Shown one piece after another: positions 1 through 6,630 of a DNA stretch of 7,099 nucleotides. The notes beneath the pieces were generated by a model. It saw nothing but the letters and a program-made list of their open reading frames with translations. It ran no database searches and was not told the origin of the DNA. The position numbers and the translations under genes were made by a program. This stretch comes from Methanoregulaceae archaeon (GTDB lineage: Archaea; Halobacteriota; Methanomicrobia; Methanomicrobiales; Methanospirillaceae). Each line of letters starts with the position of its first letter. The first letter of the stretch is position 1. The DNA lies in NCBI GenBank assembly GCA_013331215.1, contig DUGU01000279.1, forward strand, positions 1 through 7,099, written 5' to 3'.

Positions 1-21
1 GGCTAGTTTGCCACTATACCC

Positions 22-58
22 TTAATAAAAACATACGGACCGGTCTGATCGCAGGAAG
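22..58 (+). promoter_or_regulatory. Putative archaeal promoter and ribosome binding site of the esterase-like gene
   Basis: A TATA-like AT-rich box (TTAATAAA, 22-29) stands out in GC-rich surroundings. Archaeal transcription usually starts about 26 nt downstream of the box centre, which predicts a start near 52. A Shine-Dalgarno-like AGGAAG (53-58) follows, 7 nt before the ATG at 66. The expected leader is therefore very short, about 14 nt. The spacing agrees with the chosen start codon; no transcript data support it. Confidence 0.45.
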
Positions 59-65
59 ATCGAGA

Positions 66-1421
66 ATGAGAGAACGTCCATCGCCCCGGGTTCTTCCCGA
101 CCACGAATATGCCGCGCTCGACGACTGGATAGCGAACGAGGCGATCCCGTTCTCCCTCGATTCGGCCGTGGGTTTCGATCCGGCCGTCGACAGGGTCATG
201 GCCTCGCTCGGCGACCGGGTGGCGCTGCTCGGCCTCGGCGAGGCGCTCCACGGCGGGGATGACATTCTTCTCCTCCGGAACCGGCTCTTCCGGCGCCTGG
301 TGGAGGCGCACGGCTACAGCGCGCTCGCCATCGAGAGCAGTCTCCCCCGGGCGCAGGTCGTGAACGAGTATGTGGCCGGCCGCGGCCCGGCACAGTACGA
401 AGATATCCGGGAGGCCGGGTTCAGCCACGGCTTCGGCCTGCTCGAGGCGAACCGGGAACTCGTGGAGTGGATGCGGGAGTACAACGCCGAACCGTCCCGT
501 CGCGTCACACTCCGGTTTTACGGGTTCGACAGCCCGACCGAGATGACCCATACCGACAGCCCGCGCCGGCTCCTCGAGTTCGTCCTCGAGTACCTCGCGT
601 CGGTCGACAGCGCGAGCGCCCGGGAGCATCGTGGACGGATCGACCCGCTCCTCGGCCGGGACGCCGACTGGGAGAACCCCGCCGCGATGATGGACCCGGC
701 ACAGTCGATGGGCCTGTCGCCGGCCGCGACAGCGCTGCGGATCGCGACGGAGGACCTCCTGGCGGACCTGCAAGCGCGCCGTCCCGAGCTGGTAGCGGAG
801 AGCGGTGAAGACCGCTATCTCGAGGCCGCGCACTTCGCCTCCGCAGCCCGGCAGCTGCTGAACTATCATGCCGGGGTGGCAAAGCCGGGCGCGACCGAAC
901 GGATCGTCCGGCTTCTCGGTATGCGCGACGCGATGATGGCGGACAACCTCGCGTACATCGTCTCCCGCGAGCGCGGCCGGGGGAGGGTGCTGGCTTTCGC
1001 CCACAACAGCCATCTGCGGCGAGGACAGGCCGAATGGCAGCTGGGCCCCCACGCCCTCGCATGGTGGACGGCGGGCGCGCATCTCGACGCGATCTTCGGC
1101 CCGTACTACGCCGTCATCGGCTCGGGCGTGGGCGTCTCCGACGCCAACGGCATCGGCCGGCCCGAAGCAGGCACGCTCGAGGCCCGGCTGACGGCCGCGC
1201 CGGGGCCGGCGCGGTTCATTCAGACTCACGGGGGCCAGGGGCTCCCGGCCTCCGAGATCACGGCTCTGCCGACTCGCTCGGGCAGCACGAAGAACTCGAC
1301 CTACTTCCCCCTGACTCCCCGGAGCCTCACCGACTTCGACTGGATTGTTGTCCTCGATTCGACGGGATACGACCGCGGCGGGCCGCCGCTGCTCGAACCG
1401 GACGCCACCCCCGAGCGGTAA
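66..1421 (+). CDS. Erythromycin esterase family protein (EreA/EreB-like hydrolase)
   Basis: This 451-residue protein has the hallmarks of the erythromycin esterase family. Near the N terminus is the GLGEALHGGDD segment (about 56-66), whose Glu59 and His62 match the conserved Glu/His of the family GEATHG-type motif. It is followed by a helix and the strand YSALAIESS (84-92). Near residue 310 is FAHNSHLRRG, with His313 and His316 matching the second conserved His pair of Ere enzymes. The length fits the family, and there is no signal peptide, so it should act in the cytoplasm. Characterised members hydrolyse the lactone ring of macrolides, but most homologues have unknown substrates, and archaeal ribosomes are generally macrolide-insensitive, so the natural substrate is open. 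The ATG at 66 is preferred because AGGAAG lies 7 nt upstream. The gene is intact and appears monocistronic. The family call is firm; the reaction is not. Confidence 0.9.
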   Translation: MRERPSPRVLPDHEYAALDDWIANEAIPFSLDSAVGFDPAVDRVMASLGDRVALLGLGEALHGGDDILLLRNRLFRRLVEAHGYSALAIESSLPRAQVVNEYVAGRGPAQYEDIREAGFSHGFGLLEANRELVEWMREYNAEPSRRVTLRFYGFDSPTEMTHTDSPRRLLEFVLEYLASVDSASAREHRGRIDPLLGRDADWENPAAMMDPAQSMGLSPAATALRIATEDLLADLQARRPELVAESGEDRYLEAAHFASAARQLLNYHAGVAKPGATERIVRLLGMRDAMMADNLAYIVSRERGRGRVLAFAHNSHLRRGQAEWQLGPHALAWWTAGAHLDAIFGPYYAVIGSGVGVSDANGIGRPEAGTLEARLTAAPGPARFIQTHGGQGLPASEITALPTRSGSTKNSTYFPLTPRSLTDFDWIVVLDSTGYDRGGPPLLEPDATPER

Positions 1422-1469
1422 CACTCTTCGATGTTCCGGTGGCGGGCCGTCCGGCGACGGGACGAAATG

Positions 1470-1488
1470 GCTCCGGAGTCACCGGAGC
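1470..1488. terminator. Perfect hairpin after the esterase-like gene, possible terminator
   Basis: A 7-bp perfect inverted repeat (GCTCCGG, loop AGTCA, CCGGAGC) lies 49 nt after the stop of the esterase-like gene, between two convergent genes. No T-run follows on either strand, and archaeal termination mostly relies on T-rich tracts, so the role is uncertain. The rest of 1422-1604 holds nothing I recognise. Confidence 0.25.
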
Positions 1489-1604
1489 GCGATCTCAGAA
1501 CCGGGCCGGCCGGAGGCGATCGGGTGTCGAGGCACAGTCCGCGGTTCGGACGCCGTTCCACATCGTGACTCGGAGCGGGGTTCGGTTCCCTCGTCGACAC
1601 GCAC

Positions 1605-2118
1605 TTATCGAGATAGGTCCCATTTCATCAGTTCTCCAATAGTACTGATGTCCAGGAAAGCACTCGGAAGCCCGTTGAGGTACCATGCGGTACCTGCCCA
1701 GTAGTTGATTGCGGAAGGAATTGCAGAGGTGTACCTGCCATGAGATACACTATTTGCACGATCTACGCCTGCGATCCGAGCGGCCTCTGATGGGCTCTGA
1801 TTTGCGTACGCAATCTGGACGGCACGCTGCCCCGAGCTGTTCTGCTCGAATTTATGGAAATCGGGGAGTTCGACGCTGATATTGGCAAACTAATTTTTCT
1901 GTTCATCCGAAAGACTTGACCAGTAATCCGGGTCGCCCTTCTCGATGCACTCGGCGGCAGTCACCTCTTCTCCACCCCCTGGCCGAGGCCCACTCGAAGA
2001 ATCCATGCGCAGACTGAGCCGGCAGCGCCGGTACTTCTTCGGCGCTGACCGACGGTACGACGATCACTCCTCCGAATATCAGGATCAGCAGGACGACGGC
2101 GCGTGTCTGTCTTTCCAT
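1605..2118 (-). pseudogene. Broken gene for a small secreted or exported protein of unknown family
   Basis: On the minus strand an ATG at 2118, preceded by a GGAAGG-type ribosome site, opens a classic signal peptide: MERQTR, a hydrophobic core VVLLILIFGGVIVV, then PSVSA before EE (cleavage expected after residue 26). That frame soon turns into low-quality sequence and stops at 1903. The convincing continuation lies one base over: from about 2000 it reads GGGEEVTAAECIEKGDPDYW and on to LSDEQKN. It then meets an in-frame TAG (1892-1890) and continues without further breaks through FANISVELPDFHKFEQNSS, AYANQSPSEAARIAGVDRA and SAINYWAGTAWYLNGLPSAF to a TAA at 1605. Total length, 514 nt, is 171 codons plus one base, which fits one extra base. 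The intact product would be about 170 residues, roughly 144 after export. I do not recognise the family. The frameshift probably lies between about 1990 and 2030; the TAG may have been a CAG. Confidence 0.7.
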
Positions 2119-2382
2119 ATTCCTTCCCCCCCTTCCCGGTTCGGGAGGCTCGCCGGCCGATGCCGGATCCAGACCCGGGATCGGGCGCTCCGCTCCCCCT
2201 CCCGCGATGGAGAAGAGGCAGTCAGAACGGATAAATGAATACCATTTGGTTATTCGTCGCGGGTGATATACGGTCATGAGACAGGGTTTTCGTACCGTTC
2301 ACGATCTCTCTCCGGGTTTTCATTCCACACCCGGGAAATTTGACACGAAAACCGCGTTGTGACAATTCCGTGATCCGTACCG

Positions 2383-3022
2383 CGGGGCCGGGGCGAGAGC
2401 ACGGATACGCGTCCGTACGCGTCGGACCGGGAGATCAAGATATCGAGGCGCTCATTGATGAGGCGGACGGGTCCGCCTACCCGTATGGGATCTCTTCCGG
2501 CGCCTGCCCGGTGCATCTCGCTGCCGCGAAGCTCGGCCCTGCCAGGGGAGAAAAATTGGCTCTGCACGAACCGCCATACGGACCGGGCGGCGACAGAGGC
2601 GGGCACGAGTTTGCGGAGCAACGGAAACAGCTCGGGGCGCTTATCGGTCGGGGGAGACGCAGTGATGCGGTGACTTTCTTTATCGCCGGGACGGGGGCGC
2701 CACCCGAGGCGATAGAGGAGATGCGGGGATCGCCCGACTGGCAAGCCATGGAGGGAGTGGAAGGTACCCTGGCATACGATTGCGCGGTTCGGGGCGACGG
2801 CTCGGTACCGCTCGATGTCGCCGGAACCCCGACGATATCGACTCTGGTGCTGGACGGCAGCGAGAGTTTCGAATTTTCCACGGTGTGGCCGACACTCCAG
2901 CCAGAGGTATTCCGGGCGCCGTTCGGAAGACACATCGAGCATCAGATGCACGACGTCTCCCCCGATGCGCCTGCTCCGGTAGTGAAGGAGTATTTCGGTT
3001 CGGCTGTCCAGGGAGAGGCTGA
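2383..3022 (+). pseudogene. Decayed alpha/beta hydrolase, N-terminally truncated and frameshifted
   Basis: Pieces of one alpha/beta hydrolase of the small 'YDRRGRGDS' type lie in order but in different frames. First is RGRGESTDTRPYASDREIK (2383-2439). After one missing base comes the main frame: DIEALIDEADGSAYPYGISS, with nucleophile-elbow GISSG (Ser codon 2493), then EKLALHEPPY, a helical cap, and STLVLDGSES (acid Asp codon 2853). Residues FHGVADTPARGIPGAVRKT (about 2877-2935) sit in another frame, and the sequence returns to the main frame for HQMHDVSPDAPAPV (catalytic His codon 2949). The natural stop, perhaps TGA at 3020-3022, is again out of frame. The usual first 50-60 residues, which carry the first strands and oxyanion region, are not recognisable in 2280-2380. 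A 253-codon open frame (2340-3101) covers much of the gene but cannot encode a normal fold at its ends. The substrate is unknown. The family call rests on motif order and spacing. Confidence 0.75.
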
Positions 3023-3258
3023 CTACGGCCTTCTCCATCATTTTTTACATCGGGCCAGCCCGGTTTCGTCGCGAGATCGTCGTCCGGGTTCGGTGGGATG
3101 AAGAGGGTCGAGGCCGAAGACGCCGGGGACTCTCTGCTCCGGGCGCCTCCGGGGGGAGGGGAGGTGCGGCGGGTCTTCCCGAGCCCGCGGATGGGCGTCA
3201 GGACGACGGCCGGGCGCTGGCCCGGGCGGGGCGGGGATCCTCGAGGCGCGGCGACGTC

Positions 3259-3624
3259 TCACAGAAGAATAAACAGGAGCACTGCCACTGCGATTATTAT
3301 CAGAACCGCCGCCACGATCGGCTTCGTATCGATGGACCCGATCCTCGAGGATCGCGCCTTCTCTCGGCGGCGGACAGACGCCGATCTGTCCTTTCGTGCA
3401 GGGGAGTACGTCCCGCTGCGATCCTTTCCTTGGTCCGCTTTCACGCGGCCGTTCCTCAGTCTGGTGAAATCGACCGACTGCGGTGCGGGCGTATTCTGCC
3501 AGACGGCCTCCCCGATACACGTATGGGCCGAGGGCAATCGATGGTCGGGACAGAAATCCCCCCCGCAATACCGGCAGTGGAACGGGTACGCGACCCTGGT
3601 CCCGCAGAAATCACATTCCGCCGT
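3259..3624 (-). CDS. AN1-type zinc-finger protein with C-terminal membrane anchor, probable ACG start
   Basis: Counting from the proposed start, residues 4-36 carry a complete AN1 zinc finger: Cys4-x2-Cys7-x9-Cys17-x2-Cys20-x4-Cys25-x2-His28-x5-His34-x-Cys36, giving all eight ligands for two zinc ions. A basic, Ser-rich and probably disordered linker follows, ending near SIDTK. Residues 102-121 are a single hydrophobic helix (IVAAVLIIIAVAVLLFILL) at the very C terminus, so the protein should be tail-anchored with the finger in the cytoplasm. Small AN1-finger proteins of this kind occur in methanogenic archaea; their function is not established, and the finger may bind proteins or ubiquitin-like partners. 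No ATG, GTG or TTG precedes the finger after the in-frame TAG at 3639-3637. The ACG at 3624-3622 is the likely start or a mutated ATG, because GAGG lies 6 nt upstream and a TATA-like box is correctly spaced. The TTG at 3537 would remove most zinc ligands. Confidence 0.75.
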   Translation of the reverse strand, partial: TAECDFCGTRVAYPFHCRYCGGDFCPDHRLPSAHTCIGEAVWQNTPAPQSVDFTRLRNGRVKADQGKDRSGTYSPARKDRSASVRRREKARSSRIGSIDTKPIVAAVLIIIAVAVLLFILL

Positions 3625-3656
3625 GATGCGCCTCGGCTACCCTGTCGGTATCGGAG

Positions 3657-3664
3657 CATATAAC
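3657..3664 (-). promoter_or_regulatory. Putative TATA box for the AN1 zinc-finger gene
   Basis: On the minus strand GTTATATG stands alone in GC-rich sequence. Its centre (about 3661) predicts a transcription start near 3635. That places the GAGG ribosome site (3635-3632) at the very 5' end of the message and the ACG codon (3624) some 11 nt in. The agreement of box, ribosome site and first zinc ligand supports this start region. Confidence 0.45.
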
Positions 3665-3953
3665 GATTTGGCCGTCATGCCGGGGTCCGGACGGATAGAA
3701 TGTATCCCTCTGGCGGGCGGGCCGCGAGGCCTGAAAGCGCCGGTCCCCGGCGGAGTGATCGCAATCCCGGCGAGCACACGGACGGCGGGAATCCCGACCC
3801 ATGGCCCGTCGGAAGGTGGATGCGACCCGAATTCACACTCGAATTTCTCCCTGAGCGGCTGTCGACCGGCGCTGGTTGCCGGTATGTGGTTATCAAATTG
3901 CCGGGGATCGTTCTCCGGACGCCCGGCCGGTAAATTCCCGCGATCGATAGGGA
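3665..3953. other. Spacer without a recognisable gene
   Basis: This stretch lies between the AN1-gene promoter and the end of the kinase remnant. All frames have open stretches, but none gives a recognisable domain. The plus-strand piece EFTLEFLPERLSTGAG (from about 3825) has a protein-like look, but no start context or continuation supports it. A heptamer TTGCCGG occurs twice within about 30 nt near 3880-3905. It may be decayed coding sequence. Confidence 0.4.
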
Positions 3954-5148
3954 TCAACGGACCCCAGGGTTCACGGTATCTCCGAGGGGCCGATATCCCC
4001 CGGTCGGCACCGTCACCTCGAACCTCGCTCCCTCTCCGGGTTCCCCCGTCTCGGTAATTGTGAGACCTTCCCGTATCCGGGGTCAAATAGCAGCTCTTTC
4101 TCCTCGACGGCGACACCATCGCCAACATCTTCGCATACAACGATCCGGCTCCCGTTCTTCTCCTCGTCCGAGGACCGGATCGTCGTAATCGCACCTCCGT
4201 GCGGCATGGCATTATCTATCAGGTAGAAAACGACCCTGCAGATCAGCGAGTCCATACCTGCCTACAGGTCGGAAGGAGATCGTCTATGAGCCCGATCTGT
4301 TCGAGTATGGCGTCCCTGCCCGCCTGATCGACAAGGGTCCGGATATCCTGCAACACCGGTGCCTGCTTGCCTACCTGCTCGTATTCCCTGGTGAACGCGA
4401 TGAGGTTCGCGATCTGGGTGTTCGCGGCCGCGATACGGGAGAAATATTCTCACTACGTTAATTCGGGGAGATCGAGCCGGAGCAGCGTGAGGAAACCGCC
4501 CAGCGTCGCGAGCTGGTTCTTGATGTCACGGCGGGAAACCCAGGAAACAGTTGAGCTTTTTGCCGGTCTGTTGGGTATCGCGGCATCAGGTCGTCTTTTC
4601 GGGACGCGATCAGGTCGTCCGGGATCCCCCGGAGCTCGAGGAGCCGCCGGTTTCAGTGGTGGATCTCTCCGTTCACGCCGACGATGAGGGTCCCGCCGAG
4701 GGAGGTCTCCTGCAGGTGGACGGGATGGTGCTTTTGCAGGCGGTCTCCTCCTCGGCACGCCGCTGCTCGTTGATGTCCTCGAGATGACGCAGACCTGCGA
4801 GGGAGATTCCGTCGGGCGGTACGTACTGGAGCGGTACCACCCCTTCGTTGGCCGGTGGAATATGTCGAAAACTCTCGGGATGCCGGTCGTGGCCACACGG
4901 CCGTACTCATCCGCCCAGCTCCGCTCGGTGTCGGGCCAGACGTCGAACACGTTTTTTCCCCGCAGGTCCTCGTACCGTACCTCAGCAATTCGGGCGAACG
5001 CATCGTTGAACTGACCGAAACGGAAACTGACGTACCTGCCGGTCTCGTCGAAGGCGGACTCTCACACGATCAGGGCATTGATCATGTTCCCGACAGTCCG
5101 CTGCAGTTCCTCGTTGGCCTGCGGCAAGGCTGTGACGGCCTTCTTCCG
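3954..5148 (-). pseudogene. Dead C-terminal half (PAS-PAS-histidine kinase) of the sensor gene
   Basis: This continues the upstream frame past a TAA (5151-5149) where ERKKA-type sequence would normally follow QDIT. In order: a PAS domain (NEELQRTVGNMINALIV, TGA at 5064-5062, then ESAFDETGRYVSFRF to SPSQVCVI); a frame change near 4782; EDINEQRRAEEE; another frame change near 4745; a shortened PAS piece (GGTLIVGVNGEIHH, TGA at 4655-4653 where Trp is expected, NRRLLELRGIPDDL); frame changes near 4560; the kinase dimerisation helix (VSRRDIKNQLATLGGFLTLL); two consecutive stops TAG-TGA (4455-4450); EYFSRIAAANTQIANLIAFT; a frame change near 4250; and an ATPase domain with the N-box LIDNAMPHGG and GYGK (near 4075). 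The G2 loop TGLGLFLS region is missing. The last piece, ITETGEPGEGARFEVTVP, runs to a TGA at 3954. The phosphoacceptor is Arg (RRDIKNQ) instead of the usual His (RHDIKNQ). No functional kinase can result. Confidence 0.85.
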
Positions 5149-6423
5149 TTACGTGATGTCCTGGACGACCCCGACCACCCTGAGCGGGTTACCGTCTGCA
5201 TCTTTTTCCAGCCGGGCAACGGAGTGGACCGTCCTGGGTGCGGCGCCGTCGGCGGGATTGACGACAAATTCGAGGTCGTATTCCCGCCCTTCCGCGATAA
5301 GGTCGGCGAGGGCCTGGTGGACCCGGTTTCGTTCGGGGATGCGGGCTTCGATCCGGTTCACCGGGACGGGCCCGGCTTCCGGGGGAAGCCCGAAGATACG
5401 GAGCCCCTCCGAGGATGCCCAGATCTCTTCGGTTCCGAGGTCGTATTCCCAGCTGCCGATATGGCCGATCTCCTGCGCCATGACAAGCCGCTTCTCGTCG
5501 ATCCGCCTCCGGCGTTCGCTGCGGGCCAGCTCCTCGAAGTTGCCGCGCAGCTGCTCCTCCGTGGCGGCGAGCAGTTCGTAGGAGGCCTGCAGTTCTGCGT
5601 GTTTTGCCGCGAGGTCGGCCTTGAGGCGATTGCGGGCGGTGACGTCCCGGATCGACTCGATCGCCCCGACGACCTCTCCCGCCTGGTTGTAAAGGGGGCA
5701 GGCCTTCGCGTGCACGGAGATCCCTTGTCCATTCGGGCCTGAGAGGTCGGCCTCCCCCCTTATGACGCTGCCCTCCCGGGACGTGTTCGCGTAGTAGTGG
5801 GCGATCTCTTCCTCCGGTTCGTCGAGCAGGTCGACGAGGACGGGGCGCTTCGAACCGTAGAACGGAATGGAATACGCGCGGTCCCCCTTTCCCAGCATCT
5901 CGCCGGCGGGGACGCCGGTCATCTCTTCGACCGCCCGATTCCATGCGATCACTTTCCCGTCGCGGTCGATGGCGAACGTGGCGTGCGGGAGGAAGTCGAT
6001 GATGTCGGCGAGCCGCCGCTCCGAGTCCTTGAGCGAGCGCTCCGCCTCTCTTCGCCTCATCGCCTGCCGCACCTTGTGCGCGAGTTCGGCGAACTGGGCC
6101 TGCGGGGCACCGCCTTTCTGGATGTAGAAATCGGCCCCGTTGTTGATCGCGTCGATCACGACCTCCTCGCGGCCCCGGCCGGTGAAGAGGATGAACGGGA
6201 TAGTGTTTCCCGAAGTCCGGACTTTTTTCAGAAACCGGATACCGTCCATCTCCGGCATCATGTAGTCAGAGACAATGGCATCGTACTTCTTCTGGTCCAG
6301 CAGGTTCAGCGCAGCCCGGGCAGATGTGATGACATCAACAGTGAACTGGCTGTCCCGTTCAAGATATGTCTTGACAAGTTCCAAAAGCCCTGGTTCATCA
6401 TCGACATAGAGGACAGAAATCAT
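5149..6423 (-). CDS. Response regulator with two PAS domains (REC-PAS-PAS), truncated sensor kinase
   Basis: The 424-residue open frame starts with a receiver domain (1-120): acidic Asp8/Asp9, phosphoacceptor Asp53 in VSDYMMPEMDG, Thr81 and Lys103, so all phosphorylation residues are present. A helix (120-140) leads to PAS domain 1 (about 137-262; DFLPHATFAIDRDGKVIAWN ending in ESIRDVTAR). A coiled-coil-like stretch follows (263-312), then PAS domain 2 (about 315-424; IGHIGSWEYDLGTEEIW ending in VVGVVQDIT). The frame stops exactly where the next linker (ERKKA-like) should begin, and the downstream kinase half is present but ruined, so the ancestral protein was about 820 residues. This half shows no lesions, so it may persist as a cytoplasmic single-domain-type regulator that takes phosphate from another kinase. 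It lacks any DNA-binding output domain. The ATG at 6423 has no clear ribosome site, and a leaderless message is likely. Equally, it may simply be a fragment. Confidence 0.85.
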   Translation of the reverse strand: MISVLYVDDEPGLLELVKTYLERDSQFTVDVITSARAALNLLDQKKYDAIVSDYMMPEMDGIRFLKKVRTSGNTIPFILFTGRGREEVVIDAINNGADFYIQKGGAPQAQFAELAHKVRQAMRRREAERSLKDSERRLADIIDFLPHATFAIDRDGKVIAWNRAVEEMTGVPAGEMLGKGDRAYSIPFYGSKRPVLVDLLDEPEEEIAHYYANTSREGSVIRGEADLSGPNGQGISVHAKACPLYNQAGEVVGAIESIRDVTARNRLKADLAAKHAELQASYELLAATEEQLRGNFEELARSERRRRIDEKRLVMAQEIGHIGSWEYDLGTEEIWASSEGLRIFGLPPEAGPVPVNRIEARIPERNRVHQALADLIAEGREYDLEFVVNPADGAAPRTVHSVARLEKDADGNPLRVVGVVQDIT

Positions 6424-6446
6424 TGCGTTTATCCGGATGGTCTGGT

Positions 6447-6454
6447 ACTTAAAT
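6447..6454 (-). promoter_or_regulatory. Putative TATA box for a leaderless REC-PAS-PAS message
   Basis: On the minus strand TTTAAGTA is centred about 27 nt upstream of the ATG at 6423, the distance expected for a leaderless archaeal transcript. This fits the lack of a good Shine-Dalgarno sequence. A second AT-rich box, TTCTTATAG (about 6465-6473), is an alternative and would give a leader of roughly 20 nt. Confidence 0.4.
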
Positions 6455-6562
6455 GTGTCCTGTACTATAAGAATATTTCTTGTTTGAGCTCTGGCAATCC
6501 AGAAACAATTCGGGATTATTCAAATAAACCAATTTACGCACAGCACCCTGTCATAGAATAAT

Positions 6563-6589
6563 CTGTCGTCCCGGTACGGGACACGACAG
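6563..6589. terminator. Hairpin downstream of the right-edge gene, possible terminator
   Basis: CTGTCGT-CCCG, loop GTA, CGGG-AC-ACGACAG forms an 11-bp stem with a two-base bulge. It lies about 40 nt after the stop of the gene at 6631 (minus strand). The following sequence on that strand is AT-rich (ATTATTCTAT), which suits an archaeal terminator. It lies some 140 nt upstream of the REC-PAS-PAS start, so a regulatory role for that gene is possible but less likely. Confidence 0.35.
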
Positions 6590-6630
6590 CACCAGCATAC
6601 ACGATACGCCACAACGCGACCGGGTTTTCC

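Noticed and set aside
3..1424. Long open frame on the minus strand opposite the esterase-like gene
   Set aside because: It mirrors the codon structure of a GC-rich gene; the plus-strand protein carries family motifs and a ribosome site, while the minus-strand product is Arg/Pro/Gly-rich with no domain.
1571..1596. tRNA-like T-arm (GGGGTTCGGTTCCC)
   Set aside because: No matching acceptor, D-arm or anticodon arm upstream.
1679..1696. Perfect inverted repeat AGGTACC-ATGC-GGTACCT
   Set aside because: It falls within the well-formed coding part of the secreted-protein remnant and is explained by its codons.
1890..1892. In-frame TAG read as pyrrolysine in a methanogen
   Set aside because: The gene also has a frameshift and lies among decayed genes; no pyrrolysine machinery is visible, and the inferred lineage is not one known for it. 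A CAG to TAG change is simpler.
1..1892. Short inverted match between 1-17 (TAGTTTGCCA) and 1882-1891 (TGGCAAACTA), as possible element ends
   Set aside because: Only 10 bases match, one copy lies inside coding sequence, and no transposase or target duplication is seen.
2274..3041. 255-codon minus-strand frame opposite the hydrolase remnant
   Set aside because: No recognisable protein features; the plus strand carries ordered hydrolase motifs.
3098..4057. 319-codon plus-strand frame
   Set aside because: It runs antisense through the AN1 gene and the spacer; low-complexity Arg/Pro/Ser composition and no domain.
4855..6561. Two long plus-strand frames opposite the sensor gene
   Set aside because: Antisense shadows of the REC/PAS coding sequence, which has clear catalytic and fold residues on the minus strand.
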